Below are positions 12,171 through 23,570 of a stretch of DNA of 64,000 bases, in pieces. Below the pieces are notes generated by a model that saw only the letters and a program-made list of their open reading frames with translations, ran no database searches and was not told where the DNA came from. Both the position numbers and the translations under genes were made by a program. Position 1 is the stretch's first letter. Every line of letters starts with the position of its first letter. The DNA is from Cryptomeria japonica (lineage: Eukaryota; Streptophyta; Pinopsida; Cupressales; Cupressaceae), in assembly GCF_030272615.1 (NCBI RefSeq), contig NC_081407.1, positions 372,952,998-373,016,997 on the forward strand. The letters run 5' to 3'.

Positions 12171-12414
12171 AGACATTGAAATTTTTTCAAAATAACAAAA
12201 AAAAACATCGGAAAATACCAAAAAACCCTAAACATCAAATATCACAAAAATCAATAAAAAACAAACTAAAATTCCAAAACCATCAAAAAATTGCAATAAC
12301 ACGTCTCACAAGAATCAAATATCTTAGCAACTATCCAACAAACACTTTGCATGAAGTTAAACAAAGTATACAACTATCTTGTCAAAACAATTGCAATCTT
12401 GGTGAATTTTTTGG

Positions 12415-13830
12415 CATTGAGAGGATATATATTGTAACTTATCTCAAAGTTACAATATATATTAAGAGGATATATATTGTTGTCAAACTTTCCAATATAT
12501 ATCCTCTCAATGCCAAAAAATGGACTGATATAACAATATATATCATCTCAATGCCAAAAAATGGACTGATATAACAATATATATCGTCTCAATGCCAAAA
12601 ATTCACTTGAATCACAAAAAAACAAACTTTCTTGGCTGTATATCCTCTCAATGCCAAAAAATGGATTGATATAACAATATATATCCTCTCAATGCTAAAA
12701 AATTCACTTGAATCACAAAAAAATTAATTAATTTGCATTTTTTCCAAGAAGAGAACCCAAAAGGACAACATTGATATATTTGAGTATTTGATGAATATTT
12801 GGCTCAGTTTCAGAGAGTAAACACAACAAAACTTGTTCTTGAGCTTCTTTGCTTCTTGTGATAATACTTCCGTTCTTATCTCCAATATTGTAGTCTTGTG
12901 AATGATTCTTCTGAACATACCTTGGAGTCTTGGATTTAGATGTCGTAGCATCTTAATCATTCTTTTCTTCACTTCCGATTTCTTCTTCCTTTTTATTTTC
13001 TCCGGACTCATCAGATTCATATCCTGCTACTATTTCTGAGTCTTTTGAAGTACTTTCATGAACCTTCACATTTGTACTTTTAACAATCTTATTCAACCTT
13101 TTGTTGTAACACTGTTATGTGTTGCTCTTTATTGAATAGCCCAAGAATATGTCTTCATTTGCTTTGTTGTCAAAATTTCCAAGATATATCCTCTCAATGC
13201 CAAAAAATAGATTGATATAACAATATATATGCTCTCAATGCCAAAAAATTCACTTGAATCACAAAAAAATCAAACTTTCCAATATATATCCTCTCAATGC
13301 CATTAAATGGACTGATATAACAATATATATCCTCTCAATGCCAAAAAAAACACTTGAATCACAAAAAAATCAATTAATTTGCATGTTTTCCAAGAAGAGA
13401 ACCCAAAAGGACAACATTGATATATTTGAGTATCTGATGAATATTTGGCTCGGTTTCAGATAGTAAACACAACAAAACCTGTTCTTGAGCTTCTTTGCTT
13501 CTTGTGATGATACCTCTGTTCTTATCTCCAATATTCTGGTCTTCTGAATGATTCTTCTGAACATACCTTGGAGTCTTGGATTTAGATGTCGGAGCATCTT
13601 AATCATTCTTTTCTTCACTTTTGATTTCTTCTTCCTTTTTATTTTCTCCAGACTCATCAGATTCATGTCCTACTACTATTCCTGAGTCTTTTGAAGTACT
13701 TTCATCACTTCACATTTTTACTTTTAACAATCTTATTCAACCTTTCGTTGTAACACCGTTATGCCTTTCTCTTTATTGAATATCCCAAGAATATGCCTTC
13801 ATTTTCTTTGTTGTCAAACTTTCCAAGATC
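12415..13830. repeat. Tandem repeats inside the Copia pol region
   Basis: Two levels are visible. Short units containing AATATATATCCTCTCAATGCC followed by an A-run recur at about 12415-12700 and 13180-13350. A longer block of about 460 bp is present twice: 12721-13180 and about 13371-13828, each starting near TTAATTTGCAT.TTTTCCAAG and ending near TTTGTTGTCAAA.TTTCCAAGAT. The short unit lies at the junctions, so unequal exchange between short units probably made the long duplication. Both copies contain similar broken pol reading frames of about 98 codons (12724-13020 and 13370-13666). Confidence 0.88.
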
Positions 13831-14530
13831 ATCCCCATCTCTTTGGATATAGCACTTGCTTCCAAATACTCTGAAATATTTCACTGTTAGAGTTCTACCT
13901 TGCCAAAGTTCATAAGATGTCTTCCTATATTTTTACCAGTACAAAATTTTGTTAAGAGTGTATGTTGCTATGTGTATTGCTCCTCTCCAGTAAACTTCCA
14001 GTAGTTCTGCCACTTTCAACATAGTTCTACCTGCCTCTTGTATAGTTCTATTCATTCTTCCCACTACACTATTTTATTGTGGTGTCTTGGGGGCAGATAG
14101 TTGTCTTCTGATACCATGTTTCTCACAAAATTCATTTCTCATCAGAAATAGATTCTCCATCTCTGTTTGATCTTAAACACTTGATTTTTCTATTAATCTC
14201 CTTCTCAACTTTTTCCTTGAAAATCTTGAACTTCTCTAATGCCTCAGATTTTTCTCTTAAATATGCAACCCAAGTCATCCTAGAATAATCATCAATAGTA
14301 ACATGAAATACCTCTCACCTTGCAAGCTCCTTGTTCTGGTTGGACCACATAGATTTGTGTGAACCAAATCTAGTAGTCCAGTGGATGAGTACTCTTTTCC
14401 TCTGAATGATCTCTTTGTCTGCTTTCCTACTTGACATTCCCTATAGATGTTGTTCTCCAGCTTAGCTAGTTTTGGTAAGTCTCTCACTACATTCCTTCAA
14501 CTAATCTATACCACGTTGTTAAAGTTGATA
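13790..14530 (-). pseudogene. Copia integrase, degenerate, with GAG-pre-integrase end
   Basis: The minus frame 14275-14487 holds the end of the GAG-pre-integrase zinc region and the integrase start (K.RSFRG..YS....LDLVH.NLCGP). Further down, broken frames read as integrase core: a WV.YLREKSEAL-like segment, an IK.LRS.R.GE-like aspartate/glutamate segment, a P...Q..V-type segment and a TPYE/SYELW-like end near 13900. In a live element it inserts the cDNA. Stops and shifts abolish function. Confidence 0.85.
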
Positions 14531-14715
14531 TGACACATCCTCCAACACCATAGCTAACTGTCATCAAGTTGTGATATTAAACGATGTCTTGTAGCTCCTT
14601 CCAACTAATACATATTCCTATTTGTCCTTCATCCGATTGCAATAACCATTTTGGACTCCTTTCGGATCTCACATCCATTATCTTGAAAAACAACATTATA
14701 TCCATTTTTGCACAT

Positions 14716-14925
14716 CTATCCAACACTCAAAAGATTATGATGAAAACGCTTCACATAGTAAACATTGTCAGTGTTTTGTTTTACATCAAAAGTAATTGAA
14801 CCAATCCTAACAATTTGTGTTGTTTGATCATCTCCAAACCTAACATAACCTCCATCATACTTCTCAAGCTTTATGTACTTACTCTTATCATGAGTCATAT
14901 TATTTGAGCATCCACTATCAATCAA
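14716..14925 (-). pseudogene. Copia aspartic protease fragment
   Basis: An open stretch of 69 codons begins IDSGCSNNMT, the Copia protease active-site region (usually a D-S-G-A-S-x-H-M-T motif; the aspartate, serine and glycine are kept). It runs through FGD....I...G.I to NLLSVG, the usual boundary with the GAG-pre-integrase domain. The downstream frame is broken. Confidence 0.85.
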
Positions 14926-15039
14926 TCGCTCCTTCTTGTCTCTTCTAGCATGAAGTGCATTAGCAATAGTCTTAGAAATATCAAACCTAAGAACATCCTT
15001 TTCTACAAAAAATGAACAACCACCTTCCTATTAGTTTGA

Positions 15040-16230
15040 TTAATCATTTGAAATGCCAACATCATCCTTAACATAATAGGATTTCTTATTGAACTTTCCT
15101 TTGTTTTCCTTAAAATTTTGTCTCGTTCCCCTTTTTGGACATCTAGTTGCTATATGACCAATCTTTCCACATCTAAAACATTTAAAGGGTAACATACCTT
15201 TATATTTGTTGGTGCCTTTCTTTAGTTTCCTCACAAAGTTATCTTCCATATCATCTGATCTCTCAACACCATCCAAATCATATTTAGATGCTTTGAATTA
15301 TATATTTGATTTCTCTTTGTCTTTTTCAAACTTTCTCACTTCAAATGCAATCAGAGTACCTAATAACTGCTCTCTGGTGAACTTATTCAGATCATAGGTT
15401 TCTTCAATAGCTAAGATCTTATCACTGTAACTCATAAGTAAAGTCATCAAGATTTTGTCAATCACATCTTCATCATTCAAGGTGCCTCTGAGTTCTCCGA
15501 TTTCATTAATTGTGCTATCAACCTTCTCAAAGTAGCTTACTATGTCTTCTCCTTCTTCCATCTTCATATTTTCATACCTTCACTTAGCTGTTGGCCTCTG
15601 TCAACTTTGTTGGATAGTTGGTCAAGACCTCCTTTAGGATTCATGACATGTGCTTAACCACCTCTCATGGATCCTTATCTCTGGTTGTTGTGGCATTCAT
15701 TTACAACTCAAGATTACAACAATGGTGATTCCAACAAGTGGTATTAGAGCACTCGGTTATGGGTTCAAATCTCTGGAGGTCACTTGTGGTCTCCTTAAAA
15801 GAAGTTCACAGAACCCTTAGTCAATGTTGAGGGGGGATCGTTGGCTAGTTGGTCAGCACCTCCTTCGGGATTCATGACATGTTCTTAACTGCCCCTCATG
15901 GATCCTTGTCTCTAGCCACTGTGGCATTCATTAACAACTCGATCTTTTGGTGTAATGACAGTCGTGATTCCAACAAAATTAACTCTTATTTCCTTCATAA
16001 ATATCTTTTAGCTTTTACCAAACCTGATAAGTAGTATTCAAAGAGATAAATTTTGTCAATTCAGTTTTTGATAATGCACTAAAGATAACATACCTTGCCT
16101 TTTCATTCTTTTCATAAGATTGAATCTCATCTAGAGTAGTAAGACCATTTGTCAGTTGAACATACTTAGTTTCCACTAGCTTCCAAGTATTGTAACCTAG
16201 AGAAACTAGATAACCTCTCATATTTACTTT
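15040..16230 (-). pseudogene. Copia gag, interrupted by a TRIM element
   Basis: From the 5' end: 16221-16015 encodes the N-terminal UBN2/gag-type region (Y.TWKLVE...LTTLDEI). 15567-15298 continues with the typical gag core (SYFEKVD.TINEI...L.DE.VI.KIL..L...Y). 15276-15040 carries one zinc knuckle, CFRCGKIGHIATRC, of type C-X2-C-X4-H-X4-C. Between the first two parts the reading frame is cut by the inserted element at 15608-15975. The protein would form the virus-like particle and bind RNA. Confidence 0.88.
15608..15975 (+). mobile_element. TRIM (miniature LTR element) inside Copia gag
   Basis: Two terminal direct repeats, 15608-15736 and 15839-15975 (about 129 and 137 bp), both begin (T/C)GTTGG.TAGTTGGTCA and end GATTCCAACA, so they have TG...CA ends. 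Directly after the left one is TGGTATTAGAGC (15739-15750), a tRNA-Met primer site. Directly before the right one is the purine run GAGGGGGGAT. The roughly 100 bp between has no coding capacity. This is the full anatomy of a terminal-repeat retrotransposon in miniature. The flanks AACTT and AAATT are a one-mismatch target-site duplication. It faces opposite to its host. Confidence 0.85.
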
Positions 16231-16332
16231 CTAGAAACTATAATAAGATCATTCAAAGATCAGGATAGATAACTTGTGTTTCATCAGATCAGGATCTACC
16301 TCAAGTGGTTAAGCTCTATATCAAAGAAACAC

Positions 16333-16347
16333 AACTCTAATACCAAT
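16333..16347 (-). other. Primer binding site of the Copia element
   Basis: On the minus strand, directly after the 5' LTR end, it reads ATTGGTATTAGAGTT, close to the plant initiator tRNA-Met primer-site consensus TGGTATCAGAGC. This fixes the orientation of the element. Confidence 0.88.
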
Positions 16348-17239
16348 TGTTGAATATCTAGGCAATTGAGAGTGGGGGTGAATTAGTTGTCAATAAAATA
16401 TGTCTTCAAACTTTCATTGATAGATCTAGAACAACTACAGATTTAATCAAAACAGATAAAGCATGAAAGCACATGCACATATCAGATCAGACATAGAGAA
16501 CACAAGAAGGAAAAACCCATGGAGAATGCTAATTGTCAATATAGAAACACCAGTTAAGGTGATTTTTACAAATGATGGCTCATTATAGGTGGACTCACTA
16601 TCGAAAGGCTCACTAGCTAGGGAAAGGCTCACTGCCAAAGAGAGAAAGATAAAAGAGGATCCACCATAGAAACATAGTCTGCTCTGCTAAAAATGCTTTC
16701 GGTAACATCTTGCAACACAACACTTACACATCAACTGGATTCTTTCAATCTTGCATATCTTCAACACAAAAATCCATATCAACTCATCCATATTACACTC
16801 CTACATATACTATCTTAAAAAAAATATAATCCTCTAAGTTGAATAATACAAAGATCTAAAATAGGTCACCAATAAAAAACTCCGTGGTCAAAAGAAATGA
16901 GAAGTGGATCATATCACAATGTTCCTCATTGAAAACATAAACACATTACATAGATCACCAAAGCTAGACCCAAAACATTATCCACATGCTATACAATTTC
17001 CATTACACAAACTCAATGACCTGACCAAAAACCTCAACTTCCAGATCAATACAAACCCAAACATAGCACTGAGTAGCATCAACAACACATCTTCTGATAA
17101 GAAATCTTCCAAGATATCACCAAATGACCATCAACATCACATACATACCTATCTTTCAGTACTGCTAAATATACCACATCCAACCTAATCTAGACTGCAT
17201 GATTTGACATCAATGACAACATATAACATAATGCTATCA
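16348..17239 (-). repeat. 5' LTR of the Copia element
   Basis: 892 bp with TGTTGAAT at its left edge and CTATCA at its right edge. It aligns with 9574-10525 and is somewhat shorter because of small deletions. The right edge is confirmed by the resumption of duplicated flank sequence at 17245. Confidence 0.9.
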
Positions 17240-17244
17240 CTTTC

Positions 17245-17760
17245 ATGGTTATTTCTTTAGTTTGACAAGAATCTAAAGTTTCTCATCAACTTGGATAAGG
17301 GTTTCAACAATTATTTATGCATAACTTTGATTATGTTTGTAGAGCCTAAAGTGGTTATCTTCCTTTTATCTATGATCATTTTAAGACAATAAGATAATAA
17401 GTTTACTTAAATAATCATTCATGCTCACAATAAAAGGTGTAGATATAAAATGTCGTACATTTATAATTATCACAATTTGATTTCCTTCTAACTTGGATAA
17501 TTTAGGCAATAATAGACAACTCTAACGTGAGTGACACTCTACATTGTAACTAAAAAATATTTATTTTATTACACCCCACAAACAAGTGGAGTTCTATGAC
17601 ATTATTTAGACCAAGCAAATCTTATTTTTCACAATCTAATGACTCCCACCATATAAAATATAATTAAATAATAATAATAAAAAACCTCAAGCATATATTC
17701 AAAGAATAATAAATTATTTATTTGAGAAAAGTTCAAGTGTTTCTTTGTAATGAGATTTAG
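17245..17760. repeat. Segmental duplication unit A, right part
   Basis: Aligns with about 18596-19130. Shared blocks include TAGTTTGACAAGAATCTAAA, ATCTATGATCATT, CATGCTCACAATAAAAG, CACAATCTAATGACTCCCACC and TTATTTGAGAAAAGTTCA. It is the continuation of 9185-9573 on the other side of the Copia insertion. Confidence 0.85.
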
Positions 17761-17929
17761 AGGAAATTTCCACTCTTAGACCACTTGCAAATGGCAATGG
17801 GATCTCTAGCATTGCACAACAAAGCCTATTTGAAAAGGCCTTAGAATTTTCATGTAGAAGAAAAATCCCTCCAGTCATATATATTCTACCTTTCCCAAAT
17901 GATGATAATAGACAAATTCTTGAAAACAC
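17714..17929 (-). pseudogene. Possible decayed relative of the cysteine-rich peptide gene
   Basis: This 71-codon frame lies at the same place relative to duplication unit A as the cysteine-rich peptide lies to unit B. Near its 3' end the DNA CCACTC.T.GACCAC resembles the peptide gene's C-terminal coding stretch, but the cysteines are not kept. It may be the eroded duplicate of the gene at 19132-19356. The similarity is short, so this is a weak call, and the frame itself may be chance. Confidence 0.25.
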
Positions 17930-18024
17930 AAGATTATACTTATGTCTATATCACTATGAATTAAAAACTCAAGATTATAATAGAGTCAATATAAATATAG
18001 AAATTTCTAGAATTCCTAAAGTTA

Positions 18025-19180
18025 TTAAATGCTTCTATAAAATTGACAAAATATGAAAATTTCAACCTTGTAAATTTTCCTAGTAAATTATAAGTAGACT
18101 ATAATAAAAGACACTTAGAAATTTTAATAAGTTCTTAAGTAAAGCATGCTTTCATAGAGCTAGGTTTTTGAGGTATTATAAACAAGATAACTTTAGTGAT
18201 CAATTGTACACTACTTCAATTGTTTATTCACTATAGGATGCAAACTTATTGATGGAATATCTTTATGTTATGATAGTAACAAATATAATCCCACAATAAT
18301 AGACTGATAATTGGATGCACTACAAGAAATTTATAATCATGAATTAGATCAATACTAATTACAATAGAATAAATGTAAACTAGGTATTCACCTATTATAG
18401 AGTATTCTTGTTCTAGAAATTGAGAAAGATTCCTATTAAGGTTATAATTCTTTCTTAGAACTCATTAGGACCTATCTTACTAAAAAATGATAACTTAATA
18501 TCCATGCAAAATAATATCTCAAGTTTATCAAAATGACAATGAATGAACAACCTAACAATGAATAGTAACAACATTAATATTCCTAATTCAATTCACCATT
18601 TATGATCACTTCTTCAGTTTGACAAGAATCTAAACTTTCTCATGCACTTGAATAAGAATCTCATTAATTTGTCATGCATTACTTTGATTGACTCTAGAAA
18701 CCTAAAGTGACCATTTCTCTTCTATCTATGATCATTCTAAGAAAACAAGATACAAAGTAAATAGCTAGACAATCATACATGCTCACAATAAAAGATATAG
18801 ATATAAGATATTATACATTCAAAATTTATAACAATTTAATTTCTTTCTAATTGAATAATTTATGCAAAAATGGATAACTCTAATGTGAATTACTTCTAGT
18901 ATAAAAAGATTCTACATTTTACCTACACATATTTTTACTGCATTACAACCCACAATTATAAATCAGTAGACTTCTGACATTATTGCAACCAAGAAAATCA
19001 TATTTTTCACAATCTAATGACTCCCACCGTATAAACATAATTAAGTAATAATAATAATAATAATGATAATAAACTTTGCGTACGTCCAAAGCTAATTTAT
19101 TTGAGAAAAGTTCATGTTGTTTCTCTAGGCTCTATGATAAAATTAAGAGCAACGTCTCATTGCAACAAAACCCCACTCCT
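18025..19180. repeat. Segmental duplication unit B (contains the empty Copia site)
   Basis: The intact counterpart of unit A. The Copia insertion point corresponds to about 18590-18600, where the sequence runs uninterrupted from CAATTCACCAT to ATCACTTCTTCAGTTTGAC. Unit B carries about 170 bases (about 18340-18520) that unit A lacks. No gene is seen inside. Confidence 0.8.
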
Positions 19181-19356
19181 CGACCACACATTCCGATGTA
19201 GTAGCATAATAAAAAGTATTGTTGACAATCAGCATCGGCCGTGCACCAAACATTTGCAGGATATTGACATGGATCAAGCTTTGCACTCGACATGCCCACT
19301 GCCACTGCTATTATTAACACCACGCTAAAAAATTTCATAACCATTGCCATTGCCAT
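19132..19356 (-). CDS. Small secreted cysteine-rich peptide
   Basis: A 74-residue protein from the ATG at 19356. I prefer this start over the ATG at 19413 because a signal peptide begins right after it: a methionine-rich start, a lysine, a hydrophobic core (FFSVVLIIAVAV) and a likely cleavage after SSA. The mature part has seven cysteines in the pattern C-X7-C-X5-C-X6-C-X5-C-X6-CC, ending in GRGVGFCCNE, followed by a short hydrophobic tail. Such peptides are usually apoplastic defence or signalling peptides, but I do not recognise the family. The odd cysteine count could mean a dimer, a free thiol, or a spliced or frameshifted end. Duplicated DNA lies directly downstream. Confidence 0.6.
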   Translation of the reverse strand: MAMAMVMKFFSVVLIIAVAVGMSSAKLDPCQYPANVWCTADADCQQYFLLCYYIGMCGRGVGFCCNETLLLILS

Positions 19357-19476
19357 TGTTGTAAAGAAAAATGTTGTGGAATTGTTGTCTGTTTGGACTG
19401 GAATATCTGACATTATTGATCAGACCAACTGTTCCATGATTCCTCTTCTTCTTCGGAGATAATTACGAGATATTTG

Positions 19477-19487
19477 TAATTTAATAG
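19477..19487 (-). promoter_or_regulatory. Candidate TATA box of the cysteine-rich peptide gene
   Basis: On the minus strand the sequence reads CTATTAAAT, about 125 bases before the preferred start codon. The spacing is plausible for a plant TATA box with a leader of roughly 90 bases. In AT-rich DNA such matches are frequent, so this is tentative. Confidence 0.25.
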
Positions 19488-19499
19488 AGAAGGCTGAAC

Positions 19500-21299
19500 G
19501 TAATTCGGAGACCAACACATTGCATGCGTCCAAACTAAAGAGTGTTGATTACAATCGGATATTAAGCACCACTCTTGAAGAGATCAACGCGCTGCATACG
19601 CCCAAACTAACGCTAGCTAAATATCTATAGAAAAATAACAAGGGAAAAGACAAGCCTACAAAACCTGCGAACGTTGCAAAGTTGCAAAAAGAAGATTGGA
19701 TATGAATTTGGCATAAGAACTAGATCATGATGTTATAGTTGTCTGTCACTTATGACAACCATCCATCTCAATTCAACGAGGTCAGAGATTCAATGGTTAA
19801 GAAGTCATTTGTTATCTTAATATTTGATTTGGTCATCTATTTCAAAGTTTATTATGCAATAAATTTGACATAGTTAAATTTATTAATGTAATAGATTTAA
19901 TATAATTACTTTTGCAATAGAATCCAAGAACATTCATCTTGGGAATCATCCATACACAACCCTACATTCTATTTGACGAGGATCATAGATCAGCTCAAAT
20001 TAGATGTTGACATAGATATTCCTTAAGAATTTTCAATCTCTCATGAGCCAACAAATCAAAGATCTAATGTTTCATAGTTTATCCTATCTCTCATGTTCTT
20101 AGTTTTATTTGTATTCAAAACTCATTGGTCTCTTAGAATCCATTTATTCCTTTAAAAGACATTCCCTCATACAAACACAATGATTCTAAAAAATATGACT
20201 TAATTATCCCTTTACTTGGGTGGGTGATGCATGCTTGGAATAGAATATGGGACTCAAGTGTTGATTTGTTGGATAAATGAAAATTTTGAGTCATTAAATG
20301 GGACCCAAAAGGCATGACAAAAAAATATTGTTGTTCAAATAATGTAGTGACCAATTGTGATGCATAAGTGCACTGAGTGTCAACACCACATATAGAGGAA
20401 TTTAGTTTTTAAAGCATTTGAGTGTGGGATTTGACTTGTAGGATAACTTATCAGGTTAAAAGGATGAACCCTTGAATGATATAAAATTATCTATTAAAGG
20501 TCCTATTTGTGAAGGAAATAGGGAAAGAGAATCAAATGAATAAATATAAACCATAAACTACATGTAGTGAGACAATAAGAGAAGGAAGGTTTCCAATGGT
20601 ATAGGAGTTAAAATACATAATATGATTACTAATAGGAATGAGGATAGGTCTATAACAAATAAGAGAAAATTAATGAGTATGCTTTATCACTACATTTTTC
20701 TTAGTTTAGTAGCCACATTAAAGGGGATTAGCAAATTCTATAGTACTAACCTAAAGCAACCTAAATGAGAACAAAAAATAAGTGGAGAAGAAAATTAGAT
20801 AAAACACACAAAAAAGAAGAAATTTAAATAGATTGATAGCCAATAGGAACACATAAAAAAATATTTAAAAAGTCAAGAAAGTTGTATATCTTATCATTAT
20901 TAGAAGTTTGAGAGAAAATAGAAATATAATGGTAGTTAGGATACAAAATTAACTAGCTCTTACCTAGAAATAATCCTACCTTCTAGCACAAGCCATCTTG
21001 TTATTTATATATTAAAAATAGAAGAGAGAAAGAAAGAAAGAAGTTAGAACAAAATTTTGGTTAAAAATGTTGCCTACATGAAATCTAGTAGCAAAGTGTT
21101 TCGTCACACTTACAAGGCACCTGTTATGATCCTTGAGCCCTTTCGACATTAATTTTTTCTTGTAAGTTAGCATGGAAATTTCATATTTATAGTTACATTG
21201 AATATCACCTACAACAACTACCCTTGTTAACTCAAGAAAGGTTGGCCTTTAATGCCCTCAATTTATTTATTCAACCCCATGCTTTCTCATTTTGATTAT
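19500..21299. other. AT-rich intergenic DNA, no gene seen
   Basis: Includes a frame of 73 codons on the minus strand (20133-20354) without any motif. Weak similarity exists between about 19757-19791 and 19952-19986. No element ends, coding domains or RNA genes were identified. Confidence 0.5.
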
Positions 21300-22064
21300 G
21301 TAGTATATTTAAGATGATCAAGTTTCTTATAACAAATCATTCAAGATGTTGACCATTCAATACTAGTAAATTAGATCCCCAAATAACCTAATAAATATAT
21401 AATATTACCTTGACTTGTGACACTCTTTCCAATAATCATGTTTAGGGATGTAGATCAACTCTCAAGGATATTTCAAGTTGGGTACTTGTGAGAACCAAAT
21501 TTGGTTATCACTATTATAGAAAGATAGACTCCTAAAATATGGGTGTTGGGCCTTGCACTCACGCTCAATTTTGATCCAATCAATATCGGCGGCCCACGTT
21601 TTTTAGGTCCTTTCCTCTATTCTTGTTTTGATTTCTTGTCCTTTGCATTGGTTTTTGTTATATTATTTCATTTTTGGTCTTGTTCCTTGCTTTTTTTGTG
21701 TTGTCAACCTTTGGGGTTTTTCATCTTAATATTACATCCTCATTGGATCTAATGCCCACCCCTTTATTTTCTTCTCACCATATGTTTATTTTATTTAGTT
21801 GTCAAGGTTTTGACATGTGTCCTTCAAGACCACAGTTTCTCCTTCATTTTTTGTAGTACATTTAAGGTGACCAAGTTTCTTGCAACAAATCGTTTAAGAT
21901 GTTGATCATTCCATTCTAACAAATTTTATCCCCAAAAAATTTAATAGATAGGTAATATTAAATTGACTTGTGACACTCTTCTCAATAATCATGTTGAGGT
22001 ATGTAGATCAACCATCAAGTATATTTAAAGTGAGGGATTGGTAAGAACCTAATTTAGTAGTCAC
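21300..22064. repeat. Pair of 212-bp direct repeats around 340 bp
   Basis: 21300-21511 and 21853-22064 align end to end, from GTAGTA.ATTTAAG to the final TCAC, with many substitutions. The ends are not TG...CA and no primer site or purine tract follows, so these are not convincing LTRs. The spacer (21512-21852) is T-rich and has only low-complexity hydrophobic frames. Confidence 0.75.
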
Positions 22065-22619
22065 TTGGGTTGGGATAAAGTACGTCATGTTACCATGGTA
22101 AAAGCTAAGCCTAAATAGATATTTGTTAGTAATAGATATCTGCTTCAGGAAGCATTAAAAAAACAAACCAAAAGTATGCTATAATATATAATATATTATA
22201 ATATATATAATGCATTATATTATTATATAAAAAGAACTCACATTATAAAAGACATTTATCCCCATGAAACATATACCCATTTGGAATGGATATTTGTTCC
22301 CTGTAGCATAATAAAAAGAAAAAAACAAACCCGTGAGGACCATTTTTACCATTTGGTACGACATTTTGGTGGAGAGGAGTGTCCTAAGTCATGGATGTCA
22401 AAAAATATCTAATATCCATTTTGGAGAAAAAAACATGCAATTTCAACAAGGTAGTCTCAATATATAGATTTTGTATCATTTTCTTTTTCTTCTTTTTTTT
22501 TTTTTTGCAGTGGTTTTTGTTTATGAAATGAGAAATTTAGTTTTTTAATGCAAAATATAGTTTTTATTTAAAATTTTCTTATTTATTTTAATTTTTTACT
22601 CAATTAGGTATAGTCATGG

Positions 22620-23570
22620 ATGATGATCAAAACCTTGCCCCACCAACTCCACCAATATCACCAAACCCTCCCCAACAAAATCCTCCAATTTAGGACCTAA
22701 TATATGCGAATTTAAATTAATTGAAGGATATTTATCGAATCTACCATAGGCACCCTCATTTTTTCTCCTTTGATATACTTCTTAGATGGCATCATTTTGA
22801 ACGTGGAAATCTTCACATCCTAGCATGGTACATTTATATAGTGGTGAGATACCAAGAGGGAAAAATATGTTGATGGCTTATAATATGATCAAGTTAAATA
22901 CTTGGAAATTTCTAAATTTAAATTTCCCACACTTTTTAAGGATCCAAGAATAGGTCAAATTTTTGATGTCAAGAACCCCAAATATTTAATTAAATGGTGC
23001 CAAAATCGAGGTATAGTGGATACTTTTTGGGATCGTTGGTGGATGGTTTTTGATAAACCACCCAACAACAATATTGATGTCCCCTTATATTTCCTTAGGA
23101 AACTATATGATTAGTTTTTTATTGGTTAAGAGAGTCAACTATTTAGACATGAAAAGTTTCCAAGGTGTGGGTGGAGGAATGCCTCCTGATAGACTTGCAA
23201 CAAATTGAGTGGTAAAAGGTCCATATGTTTCCCCTCATTCTATTCCTCTCCCACCACCTATAATACATCCAATCATTATTGATAATTCATCTTCACAAAG
23301 TATCAAAACTATAAACTCTTTGACTTAGTATTTGATCAACCAATTCTCTCATTTTTCTCAGTCAACTAACCTTGATATGCGAGGTGGATCGGTTGATGGT
23401 GGTTTACCCTCATCATCTCCACATATTTATGTGCCACATAATTTAACTATGAGAAAGTGCACATATTTGGGCCCACTTGGAAATATTACTAAGCCTCCCA
23501 TCAACACAATCGAGTATGAGGTCTATCACATGTCACATGTAGGAAATGTGATGATAGGGGTGAGATAATA
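22620..23570 (+). pseudogene. Unidentified decayed coding sequence
   Basis: A broken reading region starts with an ATG at 22617, followed by an acidic and then proline-rich stretch (APPTPPISPNPPQQNPP). It continues through pieces at 22902-23114 (tryptophan-rich, with IVDTFWDRWW) and 23332-23568. Several stops interrupt it. The character (a proline-rich start, then a tryptophan-rich globular part) suggests real former protein, probably of a transposable element. I do not recognise the family. Confidence 0.35.

Larger units (their letters stand above)
9574..17239 (-). mobile_element. Copia LTR retrotransposon, decayed, minus strand
   Basis: A complete-looking but dead Ty1/copia element of about 7.7 kb. 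On the minus strand the order is 5' LTR (17239-16348), tRNA-Met-type primer site, gag with one zinc knuckle, protease, integrase, RT, RNase H, purine tract and 3' LTR (10525-9574). This gag-PR-INT-RT-RH order is the Copia order. All domains carry stops and frameshifts. The RT catalytic YVDD reads YVDG. The LTRs differ by many substitutions and indels, so the insertion is old. A 368 bp TRIM element sits in gag, and the segment between integrase and RT is expanded by a tandem duplication. Confidence 0.92.

Noticed and set aside
12176-12574. 132-codon plus-strand frame
   Set aside because: Lies in minus-strand Copia pol and in its short tandem repeats.
21300-22064. LTR pair of a retrotransposon
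   Set aside because: Ends are not TG...CA and no primer site or purine tract adjoins the repeats.
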